From a bacterium (lineage in GTDB: Bacteria > Patescibacteriota > Minisyncoccia > Moranbacterales > UBA2206), in assembly GCA_021779205.1 (NCBI GenBank), contig JAJYBE010000041.1:1-7480 (forward strand): 7,480 nt of DNA, given 5' to 3'. The position numbers were made by a program, and so were the translations under genes. The notes under the pieces were generated by a model. The model saw nothing but the letters and a program-made list of their open reading frames with translations, did not search any database and had not been told where the DNA came from. Positions 1 to 5,537 of the stretch are shown piece after piece; the stretch's first letter is position 1; every line of letters begins with the position of its first letter.

Positions 1-8
1 AGTTTTAA
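1..8 (+). CDS. rplR: Possible last codons of ribosomal protein L18 (partial)
   Basis: Only the final bases are inside the window. Read in the frame ag-TTT-TAA they would end a protein in (K/E/Q)-Phe-stop. Bacterial L18 proteins commonly end in a Leu-Lys-Phe or similar tail, and rplR is the standard gene just before rpsE in the spc operon. The call rests on gene order plus two codons, so it is tentative. Confidence 0.35.
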
Positions 9-25
9 ATTAAAAGTTAATTTTT

Positions 26-526
26 ATGGCAAAAGATAAGAGGTTTCGAGCAAAAAAAGAAAAACCGGAGTATGAGCAAAAGCTTTTGGATTTGGCGCGG
101 GTTACTCGCGTAGTTAAGGGCGGACGCCGTTTTCGGTTTCGAGCTACGCTTGTTATTGGAAATCGTAAGGGTAAGGTTGGTGTTGGAGTCGGAAAAGGAG
201 CTGATGTTACCGATGCGATTAAAAAAGCATTTGATGATGCAAAAAAGAATTTAATCGTTGTTGCAATTAAAAAAAATACTATCTCGCATGAAGTTGAGCA
301 TAAGATGGGTAGCGCAAGAATAATTTTAAAGCCTGCCAAGGAAGGTCGCAGTATTGTGGCGGGAGGAGCAGTTCGTGCAGTGGTTGATTTTGCCGGAATT
401 CGTGATATTGTTTCCAAGTCGTTGGGAACATCAAATAAGTTGAATGTTGCCAGGGCGACAGTCGAAGCGCTGGAAACATTGAATTTTTCAAAAACCAGAA
501 AAGAACGGATGGCAAAAATGAGTTAA
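26..526 (+). CDS. rpsE: 30S ribosomal protein S5
   Basis: S5 (uS5) is a small-subunit protein near the mRNA entry channel that acts in decoding fidelity and mRNA unwinding. The 166-residue length is normal. The N-terminal double-stranded-RNA-binding-like domain is at about residues 20-85, with the family signature RVVKGGRRFRF at 29-39 followed by a glycine-rich VGVGVGKG loop at 51-58. The C-terminal domain spans about 95-155, with GSARIILKPA, then AGGAVRAVVDFAGI, then SLGTSNKLNVARAT. The ATG at 26 is the first Met of the conserved reading and gives the usual MAKDKR-type basic start. The bases before it are only A/T-rich and show no Shine-Dalgarno. It is second in the visible operon, and the next gene begins 30 bases later. 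Identity is very secure. Confidence 0.98.
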   Translation: MAKDKRFRAKKEKPEYEQKLLDLARVTRVVKGGRRFRFRATLVIGNRKGKVGVGVGKGADVTDAIKKAFDDAKKNLIVVAIKKNTISHEVEHKMGSARIILKPAKEGRSIVAGGAVRAVVDFAGIRDIVSKSLGTSNKLNVARATVEALETLNFSKTRKERMAKMS

Positions 527-556
527 TTTTTTAGGTAATTAATTTTTTGCAAATTT

Positions 557-1009
557 ATGCAGTTAAATGATTTACAACTAACCCAAAAGAGAAAAAAGAA
601 AAAAACTATCGGTCGTGGAGGCAAAAAGGGTACATATTCCGGCAAGGGAAATAAGGGGCAAAAAGCGCGTAGTGGCGCGCATGTTAATCCTTTGTTTGAA
701 GGTGGGCGCTCAACACTTATTGATCACATGAAGAAAAAGCGTGGCTTTACTTCCTACAAACCAAAAAGAAATATTATTCAACTGGAAGTTTTGGAAAAAA
801 CTTTTAAAAACGGGGATGTGGTTAGCGCCGAAACGTTAATGGCAACCAAATTGATTGCCAGAAAAGATTTGCATTTAGGAATTAAAATTTTAGGAAATGC
901 GAAAGTGACTAAAAAATTTATTGTGGCTGCTGAAATTTATTTAAGCGATGGCGCAAAAAATGCTATTATCGGAGCGGGAGGAGAAGTGAAGATCAAAGAG
1001 GAAAAATAG
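557..1009 (+). CDS. rplO: 50S ribosomal protein L15
   Basis: L15 (uL15) is a late-assembly large-subunit protein. Its 150 residues match the family. The N-terminal extension is very basic (RKKKKTIGRGGKKG, residues 12-25) and leads into SGKGNKGQKARSG at 28-40, then NPLFEGG at 44-50 and KKRGF at 60-64, all L15 landmarks. The segment between GRG and SGKG reads GKKGTY rather than the commoner GSGxGKT, a style I associate with CPR L15 proteins. The C-terminal globular domain (about 75-150) has the usual hydrophobic strands and GAGGEV near the end. No Shine-Dalgarno precedes the ATG; an AGGT at 533-536 is about 20 bases away, too far to serve. In most bacteria rpmD (L30) lies between rpsE and rplO, but here there is no space for it. 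Confidence 0.97.
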   Translation: MQLNDLQLTQKRKKKKTIGRGGKKGTYSGKGNKGQKARSGAHVNPLFEGGRSTLIDHMKKKRGFTSYKPKRNIIQLEVLEKTFKNGDVVSAETLMATKLIARKDLHLGIKILGNAKVTKKFIVAAEIYLSDGAKNAIIGAGGEVKIKEEK

Positions 1010-1028
1010 CGCTTGATAAAAAAAGAAT

Positions 1029-2306
1029 ATGCTAGAAAAAATTACTCAAATTTTTCGCATTAAAGAGCTCCGAAATAAGATTTTCTTTATTTTGGCGCTT
1101 TTGGTTGTGTTTCGCTTGGTGGCGAATATTCCTATCCCTGGTGTTGATCAAAATAAATTAAAAATGTTTTTTGACAGCAATCAACTTTTTGGACTTTTGA
1201 ATCTTTTTTCCGGACGCGGATTATCGAGTATCTCATTGGTTATGTTGGGTGTCGGTCCATATATTACTGCGTCCATTATTATGCAATTGCTTACGATGAT
1301 TATTCCCAGTCTTGAAAAAATTTATAAAGAAGAGGGCGAAGCGGGGCGACAAAAATTCAATCAATGGACGCGTTGGGCAACAGTTCCGCTTGCCGCAATG
1401 CAAACCTTCGGAATGATCGCGCTTTTTCGTTCACAAGGCATTATTACATCAGGTGGGGCGGGGAGTATTTTTTCGATGATTGTGATTGCCACCGCCGGAA
1501 CTATTTTTTTAATGTGGCTTGGCGAATTGATTACGGAAAAAGGCGTTGGGAATGGCGTATCTTTAATTATCTTTGCCGGAATAGTTTCCGGACTGCCATC
1601 TTCTTTAATGAATTTATATGCCACTTCAGTGGATTCATCTCAAATATTTACCTATATTATTCTTGGTGCAGTTTTGATTTTAGCTATTTTGGCGGTGGTA
1701 TTCGTTACCGAGGGGCAACGTAATATTCCGGTTTCATACGCAAAAAGAATTAAGGGTAACAAAATGTATGGAGGAAGTTCAACGCATTTGCCACTCCGCA
1801 TTAATCAAGCAGGTGTTATTCCGATTATTTTTGCGCTTTCCATCATGCTTTTTCCGGGAATGATTGCTAATTTTCTAACTAAAAGTTCCAATGTAGCGTT
1901 GGCGGCTATTGCCGTTAAGGCTAGCGCGATTTTTTCTCCGACCAATTGGTTTTATTGGTTTATGTATTTTATTTTAGTTGTTGCGTTTACTTATTTTTAT
2001 ACTGCTGTGGTTTTTGATCCTAACAAAATTGCGGAAAGTTTGCAAAAACAAGGTGGCTATATTTTGGGAATTCGCCCGGGGAAAAATACAGCTGATTATC
2101 TGTATCGTATTATGAATAGGATTACTTTATCTGGGGCATTTTTTTTAGGATTTATTGCAATTCTACCGTTTTTTATTCAAAGTTTTACTAATATAGCATC
2201 CATTTCGATTGGCGGAACGGGATTGCTTATCGTTGTTTCTGTGGTGATTGAAACCATTAAGCAAATTCAAGGACAACTGGCAATGCGAGATTATGACGAA
2301 TTTTAA
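1029..2306 (+). CDS. secY: Preprotein translocase subunit SecY
   Basis: SecY is the pore subunit of the Sec translocon in the inner membrane and works with SecE, SecG and SecA, or with ribosome-SRP, to export or insert proteins. Its 425 residues and ten hydrophobic segments fit the family (roughly 18-37, 64-90, 115-134, 146-166, 174-196, 205-227, 261-283, 305-328, 363-385, 391-410). Landmarks are the IPIPGVD turn after helix 1, the second-helix LGVGPYITASIIMQLL, the AGRQKFNQWTRW loop (105-116), the cytosolic RNIPVSYAKR loop (231-240) that contacts SecA or the ribosome, FDPNKIAESLQKQGG (329-343) with GIRPGKNT, and the C-terminal GGTGLLIVV...QIQGQLAMRDYDEF. It begins 19 bases after rplO, with only an A-rich stretch upstream of the ATG. 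It is complete, with no missing family signature that I can see. Confidence 0.98.
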   Translation: MLEKITQIFRIKELRNKIFFILALLVVFRLVANIPIPGVDQNKLKMFFDSNQLFGLLNLFSGRGLSSISLVMLGVGPYITASIIMQLLTMIIPSLEKIYKEEGEAGRQKFNQWTRWATVPLAAMQTFGMIALFRSQGIITSGGAGSIFSMIVIATAGTIFLMWLGELITEKGVGNGVSLIIFAGIVSGLPSSLMNLYATSVDSSQIFTYIILGAVLILAILAVVFVTEGQRNIPVSYAKRIKGNKMYGGSSTHLPLRINQAGVIPIIFALSIMLFPGMIANFLTKSSNVALAAIAVKASAIFSPTNWFYWFMYFILVVAFTYFYTAVVFDPNKIAESLQKQGGYILGIRPGKNTADYLYRIMNRITLSGAFFLGFIAILPFFIQSFTNIASISIGGTGLLIVVSVVIETIKQIQGQLAMRDYDEF

Positions 2307-2321
2307 TGATTCTATAAAATT

Positions 2322-2963
2322 GTGAATATCATTATCTTAGGTCAGCAAGGATCCGGAAAGGGTACGCAAGCTGAGCTTTTAGCAAAAAAATACGGATTGG
2401 ATCATTTTGATGCCGGTCATGCGTTGCGGCAGATTTCTTTATTAGATACTCCACTGGGAAAGGAAGTGAATGAAATTGTTATGGTGAAAAAAGAATTAGT
2501 ACCCAGCCGATTACTAAAAGAAGTTTTGCATATCAGGCTCAATGATCTTGGACGCGAACAAGGCATGGTTTTTGATGGAGTTCCGCGCAATCTTGAGCAG
2601 GCGATTTATTTTCAAGAAGCGCTTAGGGAGTTTGGTCGAAAAATTGATCAAGTGATTTTTGTAAATATTTCAAAAGAGGAGTCATTGAAAAGAATCGGAA
2701 AAAGGTTTTCTTGCGAAAAATGTAAGGAAGCGGTAGCTTTGACAGGGAATGGCAAAAAGCTTGTTTGCTCAAAATGTGGAGGAAAATTAGTGCAAAGATC
2801 GGATGATACAAAAGAAGGAGTTGAGAAAAGATTAAGTATTTTCGAGGCGGAAACGATGCCGGTAATCGAATATTTTAAAAAAGAGCGATTAGTATCAAAA
2901 ATAAACGGAGAGCAGTCTAAGGAAAAAGTATTTGAAGAGCTTTTAAAAAAATTAAATGCATGA
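2322..2963 (+). CDS. adk: Adenylate kinase, zinc-finger LID type
   Basis: Adenylate kinase interconverts ATP + AMP and 2 ADP in the cytosol. The 213-residue protein starts with the P-loop GQQGSGKGT (7-15). The NMP-binding part includes FDGVPRN (84-90, the family FDGFPRT). The LID domain carries Cys131, Cys134, Cys149 and Cys152 in a CxxC...CxxC zinc-binding arrangement, followed by QRSDDTKEGVEKR with the phosphate-contacting arginines 159 and 170. The start is GTG at 2322; this places the P-loop at its usual distance from the N-terminus, and no nearby ATG does so. No Shine-Dalgarno is visible. The usual STGDxLR motif that contacts AMP reads DAGHALR here (30-36), so the usual Thr and Asp are replaced. 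It is possible that the enzyme prefers another NMP, but the secY-adk-map context favours adk. The stop overlaps the start of map by four bases. Confidence 0.93.
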   Translation: MNIIILGQQGSGKGTQAELLAKKYGLDHFDAGHALRQISLLDTPLGKEVNEIVMVKKELVPSRLLKEVLHIRLNDLGREQGMVFDGVPRNLEQAIYFQEALREFGRKIDQVIFVNISKEESLKRIGKRFSCEKCKEAVALTGNGKKLVCSKCGGKLVQRSDDTKEGVEKRLSIFEAETMPVIEYFKKERLVSKINGEQSKEKVFEELLKKLNA

Positions 2964-3721
2964 TCATAATTAAATCGTCAAAAGAAATAGAATTAATGCG
3001 AGAAGGCGGAAAAATTTTGGCTGAAGTTATGGAGTGCCTGGGTGAAGCAGTTTTTCCCGGTAATAATACATTTGAAATAAATAAATTAGCCAAAGAGCTT
3101 ATTCTAAAAGCAAAAGGGGTGCCTATTTTTGAAGGCTATGGCGATAAGAAAAATCCATATCCGGCGGCAGTTTGTATTTCAGTCAACAATGAAATTGTTC
3201 ACGGGATTCCACGCAAAGAAAAGATTCTTCAAATTGGAGATATCGTGAAGTTGGATATTGGCATTTTATATAAAGGGATGATTACCGATATGGCACGAAC
3301 ATATCCAGTGGGAAAAATTTCAAATGAAGCGCAAAAATTAATCGAGACAACAAAAGAGGCCTTGAACGCGGGAATAAAAATAATTAAAGCAGGAATGAAA
3401 TTGAATGATTATGGCAGAGTGGTAGAAAAATATGCCAAATCAAACGGTTTTTCTGTTGTATATGATTTGGTTGGTCATGGCGTGGGAAAAAAATTGCATG
3501 AGGATCCTTTTATCCCAAACTATCCGGTAAAGCTTGTTGAAAGCGTTTTTAGGGAAAATATGACAGTAGCGCTTGAGCCCATGATCAATGTGGGAACGCG
3601 TTATATAAAATTAATGCCGGATGGATGGACATATGCCACGAAAGACGGGAAGCTGAGCGCGCATTTTGAAGATACGATTGTTGTGAAAAAAAATGGCGTT
3701 GAAATTTTGACAAGAATATAA
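2960..3721 (+). CDS. map: Type I methionine aminopeptidase
   Basis: This enzyme removes the initiator methionine from nascent proteins when the second residue is small, acting at the ribosome exit. At 253 residues it is the compact type Ia form, without an N-terminal zinc-finger extension. The five metal ligands are all in place: Asp99 (VKLDIG), Asp110 (ITDMART), His173 (GHGVGKKLHEDP), Glu206 (ALEPMI) and Glu237 (HFEDTIVV). The supporting histidines His81 (NEIVHGIP) and His180 are also present, so the enzyme should be active. The ATG lies inside the adk stop region (ATGA overlap at 2960-2963), which implies translational coupling and explains the lack of an obvious Shine-Dalgarno. In many bacteria infA follows map; here it is ruvX, six bases later. 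Confidence 0.97.
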   Translation: MIIIKSSKEIELMREGGKILAEVMECLGEAVFPGNNTFEINKLAKELILKAKGVPIFEGYGDKKNPYPAAVCISVNNEIVHGIPRKEKILQIGDIVKLDIGILYKGMITDMARTYPVGKISNEAQKLIETTKEALNAGIKIIKAGMKLNDYGRVVEKYAKSNGFSVVYDLVGHGVGKKLHEDPFIPNYPVKLVESVFRENMTVALEPMINVGTRYIKLMPDGWTYATKDGKLSAHFEDTIVVKKNGVEILTRI

Positions 3722-3727
3722 TCTTTT

Positions 3728-4132
3728 ATGGCTGAAAATCTGAATAAAACTAAATATTTTTTGGGTATTGATTATGGCGAAGCGAAAATAGGTCTTGCTA
3801 TTGCGGACAGCGAAATGCGGATCGCTTTTGCTTATGGAACATTGAAAAATGATAAGAAAATGTTACAAAATATTTTGAATATTATCGATAAAGAAAAAAT
3901 TGAAACCGTGGTAATTGGCGTGCCTAAAAGAAGCGGTGATAAAAATACGACATATGCCGGAGAAAAATTGGGAGAAATTCTTAGAAAAGGGAAAACAGAT
4001 GTTTATTATCAAGATGAAATATATTCGACTAAAATGGCGCGAGAGAATTTGAAAGAGAAAGGAATGAAAAAAATCAGTCGCATGGATCATCAAGAAGCGG
4101 CGAAAATTATTTTGGAGAATTTTCTGGTTTAA
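3728..4132 (+). CDS. ruvX: Putative pre-16S rRNA nuclease / Holliday junction resolvase, YqgF family
   Basis: YqgF/RuvX proteins have an RNase H-like fold; E. coli YqgF acts in 16S rRNA 5-prime end maturation, and a Holliday junction role has been proposed for the family. The 134-residue length is typical. The first strand motif is FLGIDYGEAKIGLAIAD (11-27) with catalytic Asp15, where the usual Arg of the RIG motif is Lys20. Next come VVIGVP (61-66), the QDEIYST segment (95-101; family DERxTT) with acidic Glu97, and RMDHQEAAKIIL (118-129) with Asp120. All three acidic positions of the active site are present. The ATG is six bases after the map stop, with a T-rich spacer and no Shine-Dalgarno. 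A ribosome-maturation role would fit a ribosomal protein operon. Confidence 0.92.
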   Translation: MAENLNKTKYFLGIDYGEAKIGLAIADSEMRIAFAYGTLKNDKKMLQNILNIIDKEKIETVVIGVPKRSGDKNTTYAGEKLGEILRKGKTDVYYQDEIYSTKMARENLKEKGMKKISRMDHQEAAKIILENFLV

Positions 4133-4161
4133 TTATTTAATTGATTGCAAAAGATTAAAAT

Positions 4162-4183
4162 AAAACGGTTCTCGTGTTTTTTT
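4162..4183 (+). terminator. Weak terminator-like hairpin after ruvX
   Basis: The arms AAAACG (4162-4167) and TGTTTT (4175-4180, one G-T pair) enclose a seven-base loop, and the T run continues to 4183. The stem is short and poor in GC, so it would be a weak Rho-independent terminator at best. It sits where the core operon should end, just before a strong promoter. Confidence 0.35.
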
Positions 4184-4189
4184 GTTTGT

Positions 4190-4219
4190 TTGACAGTGTT
4201 TTAAACGGAGGTGTATTAT
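4190..4219 (+). promoter_or_regulatory. Sigma-70-type promoter for the sugar dehydrogenase gene
   Basis: A perfect -35 TTGACA (4190-4195) is followed after 18 bases by TATTAT (4214-4219), which matches the -10 consensus at five of six positions. The predicted transcript starts near 4226, giving a leader of about 40-50 bases. It lies downstream of the ruvX stop and upstream of the gene starting near 4275. Confidence 0.7.
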
Positions 4220-4224
4220 ATAAA

Positions 4225-4252
4225 TAAATTTATAAATTTAAATTAATTTAAA
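4225..4252. repeat. Two adjoining AT palindromes in an all-A/T leader
   Basis: TAAATTTATAAATTTA (4225-4240) and TTTAAATTAATTTAAA (4237-4252) are each perfect 16-base palindromes sharing four bases. They lie in a stretch from 4214 to 4260 with no G or C at all. They could be a protein-binding or DNA-bending site, or only low-complexity sequence, since palindromes arise easily from two letters. Confidence 0.4.
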
Positions 4253-4260
4253 AAAATATT

Positions 4261-4264
4261 GGAG
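4261..4264 (+). promoter_or_regulatory. Shine-Dalgarno GGAG favouring the start at 4275
   Basis: GGAG ends one base before an ATG at 4266, which is too close for initiation, and ten bases before the in-frame ATG at 4275, which is usable. This is why the downstream gene is given the 4275 start. Confidence 0.55.
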
Positions 4265-4274
4265 TATGAATACA

Positions 4275-5129
4275 ATGAAAAATGCAAAAATCGGAATTAT
4301 AGGCACTGGTTGGGTTGGGGGAAGCTATGCGAAAGAGTTTATTGCAAGAGGGTTTAATCCGATTTGCTATTCTCTTGATCAACAGTATATTGCCAATAAA
4401 GAAAAAATCAAAAATTGTGACTATGTTTTGATTGCGGTTCCTTCTCCAACAACGCCCAATGGATTTGATGATTCGATTGTGAGAGAAGCAGTGAAATTAG
4501 TTGGAAAAGGCAAGACTGCTATTATAAAATCCACCGTAATTCCGGGAACGACAAATTCAATTCAAGCTGAAAATCCGGATATTTTTGTTATGCATTCGCC
4601 AGAATTTTTAACGGAAGTGACCGCTAATGATGACACAATGCATCCAAAAAGGAACATCGTGGGAATTTCTAAGGATAATGATGAGTATCGTGCTCGAGCA
4701 AAGGAGTTTTTGTCTTTTTCTGCAAATGCCCCTTATAATGCGATTTGTTCCGCCACTGAAGCAGAATTTATTAAATATGCGCGAAATTGCGTTGGCTATA
4801 TAAGAATTATTTTTTATAATTTATTATTTGATGTAGCCAAAAAAGCTGGTGCCGATTGGGAGAAAATAAGGGAGGCGATTGCCATGGATCCCGATAATGG
4901 ACCGACATATACTCAACCGGTTCATAAGGGAGGCAGGGGTGCTGCGGGGAATTGTTTTATAAAGGATTACGCGGCTTTTACCCAATATTATGAAAAAATG
5001 CTTGATGATAAATCGGGAGTTGAAGTGTTGAAGTCAATTGAAAAAAAGAATCTCGAGCTGTTGCTTAAAAGTAAAAAAGACTTTGAATTACTTAAGGGTG
5101 TGTATGGTGAAAATATAATTAAGAAATGA
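4275..5129 (+). CDS. Short UDP-glucose/GDP-mannose dehydrogenase family protein
   Basis: Family members oxidise a nucleotide sugar to its uronic acid with two NAD+, supplying precursors for surface polysaccharides. From the ATG at 4275 the protein has 284 residues. The Rossmann NAD-binding domain opens with GTGWVG (10-15), then VLIAVPSPTTP (51-61), STVIPGTT (86-93) and SPEFLTE (108-114). The central helical domain has TEAEFIKYARN (161-171) with the conserved Lys167 and Asn171, and GGRGAAGNCFIKD (219-231) with the catalytic Cys227, Lys230 and Asp231. The protein then ends about 50 residues later, so the C-terminal sugar-nucleotide-binding domain of the usual 400-450-residue enzymes is missing, and no remnant is visible downstream. 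The catalytic residues suggest it is still an enzyme. A start at 4266 would add three residues. It has its own promoter and terminator. The exact substrate cannot be told. Confidence 0.85.
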   Translation: MKNAKIGIIGTGWVGGSYAKEFIARGFNPICYSLDQQYIANKEKIKNCDYVLIAVPSPTTPNGFDDSIVREAVKLVGKGKTAIIKSTVIPGTTNSIQAENPDIFVMHSPEFLTEVTANDDTMHPKRNIVGISKDNDEYRARAKEFLSFSANAPYNAICSATEAEFIKYARNCVGYIRIIFYNLLFDVAKKAGADWEKIREAIAMDPDNGPTYTQPVHKGGRGAAGNCFIKDYAAFTQYYEKMLDDKSGVEVLKSIEKKNLELLLKSKKDFELLKGVYGENIIKK

Positions 5130-5186
5130 ATAGATATGCAATTTTTCAGAAAAAAACAAAATAAAATAGGGTTAATTTTTGAGTTA

Positions 5187-5216
5187 TTGCCAGCTATACT
5201 GGTGAATAGTTATAAT
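5187..5216 (+). promoter_or_regulatory. Promoter-like sequence just before a terminator
   Basis: TTGCCA (5187-5192, five of six to consensus) and a perfect TATAAT (5211-5216) are separated by 18 bases. Transcription would begin near 5223 and meet the terminator at 5236-5259 almost at once. It may be fortuitous, make a tiny RNA, or allow read-through into the following leader. Confidence 0.4.
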
Positions 5217-5235
5217 TTCAAAACTGAGAATTTTT

Positions 5236-5259
5236 AAAAACGCCATTGCGCGTTTTTTT
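5236..5259 (+). terminator. Rho-independent terminator after the sugar dehydrogenase gene
   Basis: AAAAACGC (5236-5243) pairs with GCGTTTTT (5250-5257) around a six-base loop, and the T run extends to 5259. It lies about 107 bases after the stop codon and closes that single-gene unit. Confidence 0.75.
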
Positions 5260-5302
5260 GTCGGTTAGTGTCCGGGCTCAAAAATAAGTGGAAAATGTGC
5301 CA

Positions 5303-5331
5303 TTGACAAGTAGATTATTTTGTGCTAGGTT
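5303..5331 (+). promoter_or_regulatory. Extended -10 promoter upstream of the structured leader
   Basis: A perfect TTGACA (5303-5308) is followed after 17 bases by TAGGTT (5326-5331), a weak -10, but one preceded directly by TGC, an extended -10 element (5323-5325). The predicted start is near 5338. An inverted repeat GCTAA/TTAGC (5332-5336 and 5343-5347) straddles the start site. Confidence 0.5.
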
Positions 5332-5368
5332 GCTAAGTTATTTTAGCCCAAGAAAAATTCAAAAATCT

Positions 5369-5476
5369 ATGCAAAAAACCAGAAAATTTCTATTTCAAAT
5401 AAAGCTCAAATATGCTTTCTCTCTGGAGAAAGTCGGTCTATTTTTTAGTTTTTCAAATTTGAAATTAGTGTTTTAG
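5369..5476 (+). CDS. Possible 35-codon small protein within the leader
   Basis: ATG at 5369 opens a 35-codon frame that stops at 5474-5476, two bases before the terminator hairpin. The peptide begins MQKTRKFLFQIKLKY and is rich in Phe (seven) and Lys (six), with one Glu, so it is strongly basic and fairly hydrophobic. The frame fits exactly between the predicted start site and the terminator. Against it, no Shine-Dalgarno precedes the ATG, part of the frame is occupied by inverted repeats, and I recognise no family. The same frame is open back to a GTG at 5288, but that lies upstream of the promoter. Confidence 0.2.
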   Translation: MQKTRKFLFQIKLKYAFSLEKVGLFFSFSNLKLVF

Positions 5477-5477
5477 C

Positions 5478-5502
5478 GGGACGGCGCGAGCTGTCCTTTT
5501 TT
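5478..5502 (+). terminator. Rho-independent terminator with GCGA tetraloop
   Basis: GGACGGC (5479-5485) pairs with GCTGTCC (5490-5496) with one G-T pair, around the GNRA-type loop GCGA (5486-5489), followed by six T residues (5497-5502). It is the most convincing terminator in the window. Because it sits just 35 bases before the next coding start, it could be conditional. Confidence 0.8.
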
Positions 5503-5537
5503 GTTGGTTTATTTTTAATAAATTTAGAGTTAAGCGA

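Larger units (their letters stand above)
5338..5502 (+). ncRNA. Candidate structured leader or small RNA ahead of the aminopropyltransferase gene
   Basis: The approximate ends are a predicted transcription start and a strong terminator. Inside, ATTTCAAAT (5392-5400) is exactly complementary to ATTTGAAAT (5457-5465). This nine-base-pair stem would enclose a perfect seven-base-pair hairpin, CTTTCTC/GAGAAAG (5415-5421 and 5426-5432). A local palindrome at 5451-5464 competes with the long stem. The terminator follows, and the next gene starts 35 bases after it with no promoter of its own visible. That layout suits a cis-acting attenuator, but a free small RNA or an mRNA for a short peptide is equally compatible. 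I do not recognise a known riboswitch or RNA family, and I see no clear antiterminator pairing. It accounts for most of the gene-free stretch from 5130 to 5537. Confidence 0.4.

Noticed and set aside
10..417. Long minus-strand reading frame (135 codons) opposite rpsE
   Set aside because: It lies wholly antisense to a certain ribosomal protein gene, and its peptide is low-complexity Thr/Ser/Phe/Ala-rich with no family look.
1364..1723. Second plus-strand frame of 119 codons within secY
   Set aside because: It overlaps SecY in another frame, is rich in Tyr/Phe/Cys/Trp from out-of-frame reading, and has no initiation signal.
3707..3722. TTGACA and TATAAT around the map stop codon
   Set aside because: The two boxes are only four bases apart, far short of the 16-18 needed, so they do not form a promoter.
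4207..4213. GGAGGTG, a full anti-Shine-Dalgarno match upstream of the dehydrogenase gene
   Set aside because: It lies between the -35 and -10 of the proposed promoter and so would not be in that transcript, and no start codon follows at a usable distance.
5260..5285. Segment with GTGTCCGGGCTCAAAA that faintly recalls a tRNA 3-prime arm
   Set aside because: No cloverleaf partner arms, acceptor stem or proper T-loop GTTCRA can be found around it.
5288..5476. 62-codon frame from GTG at 5288
   Set aside because: The first codons lie upstream of and through the promoter at 5303-5331 and have no ribosome binding site. Only the shorter ATG start at 5369 is kept, as a weak candidate.
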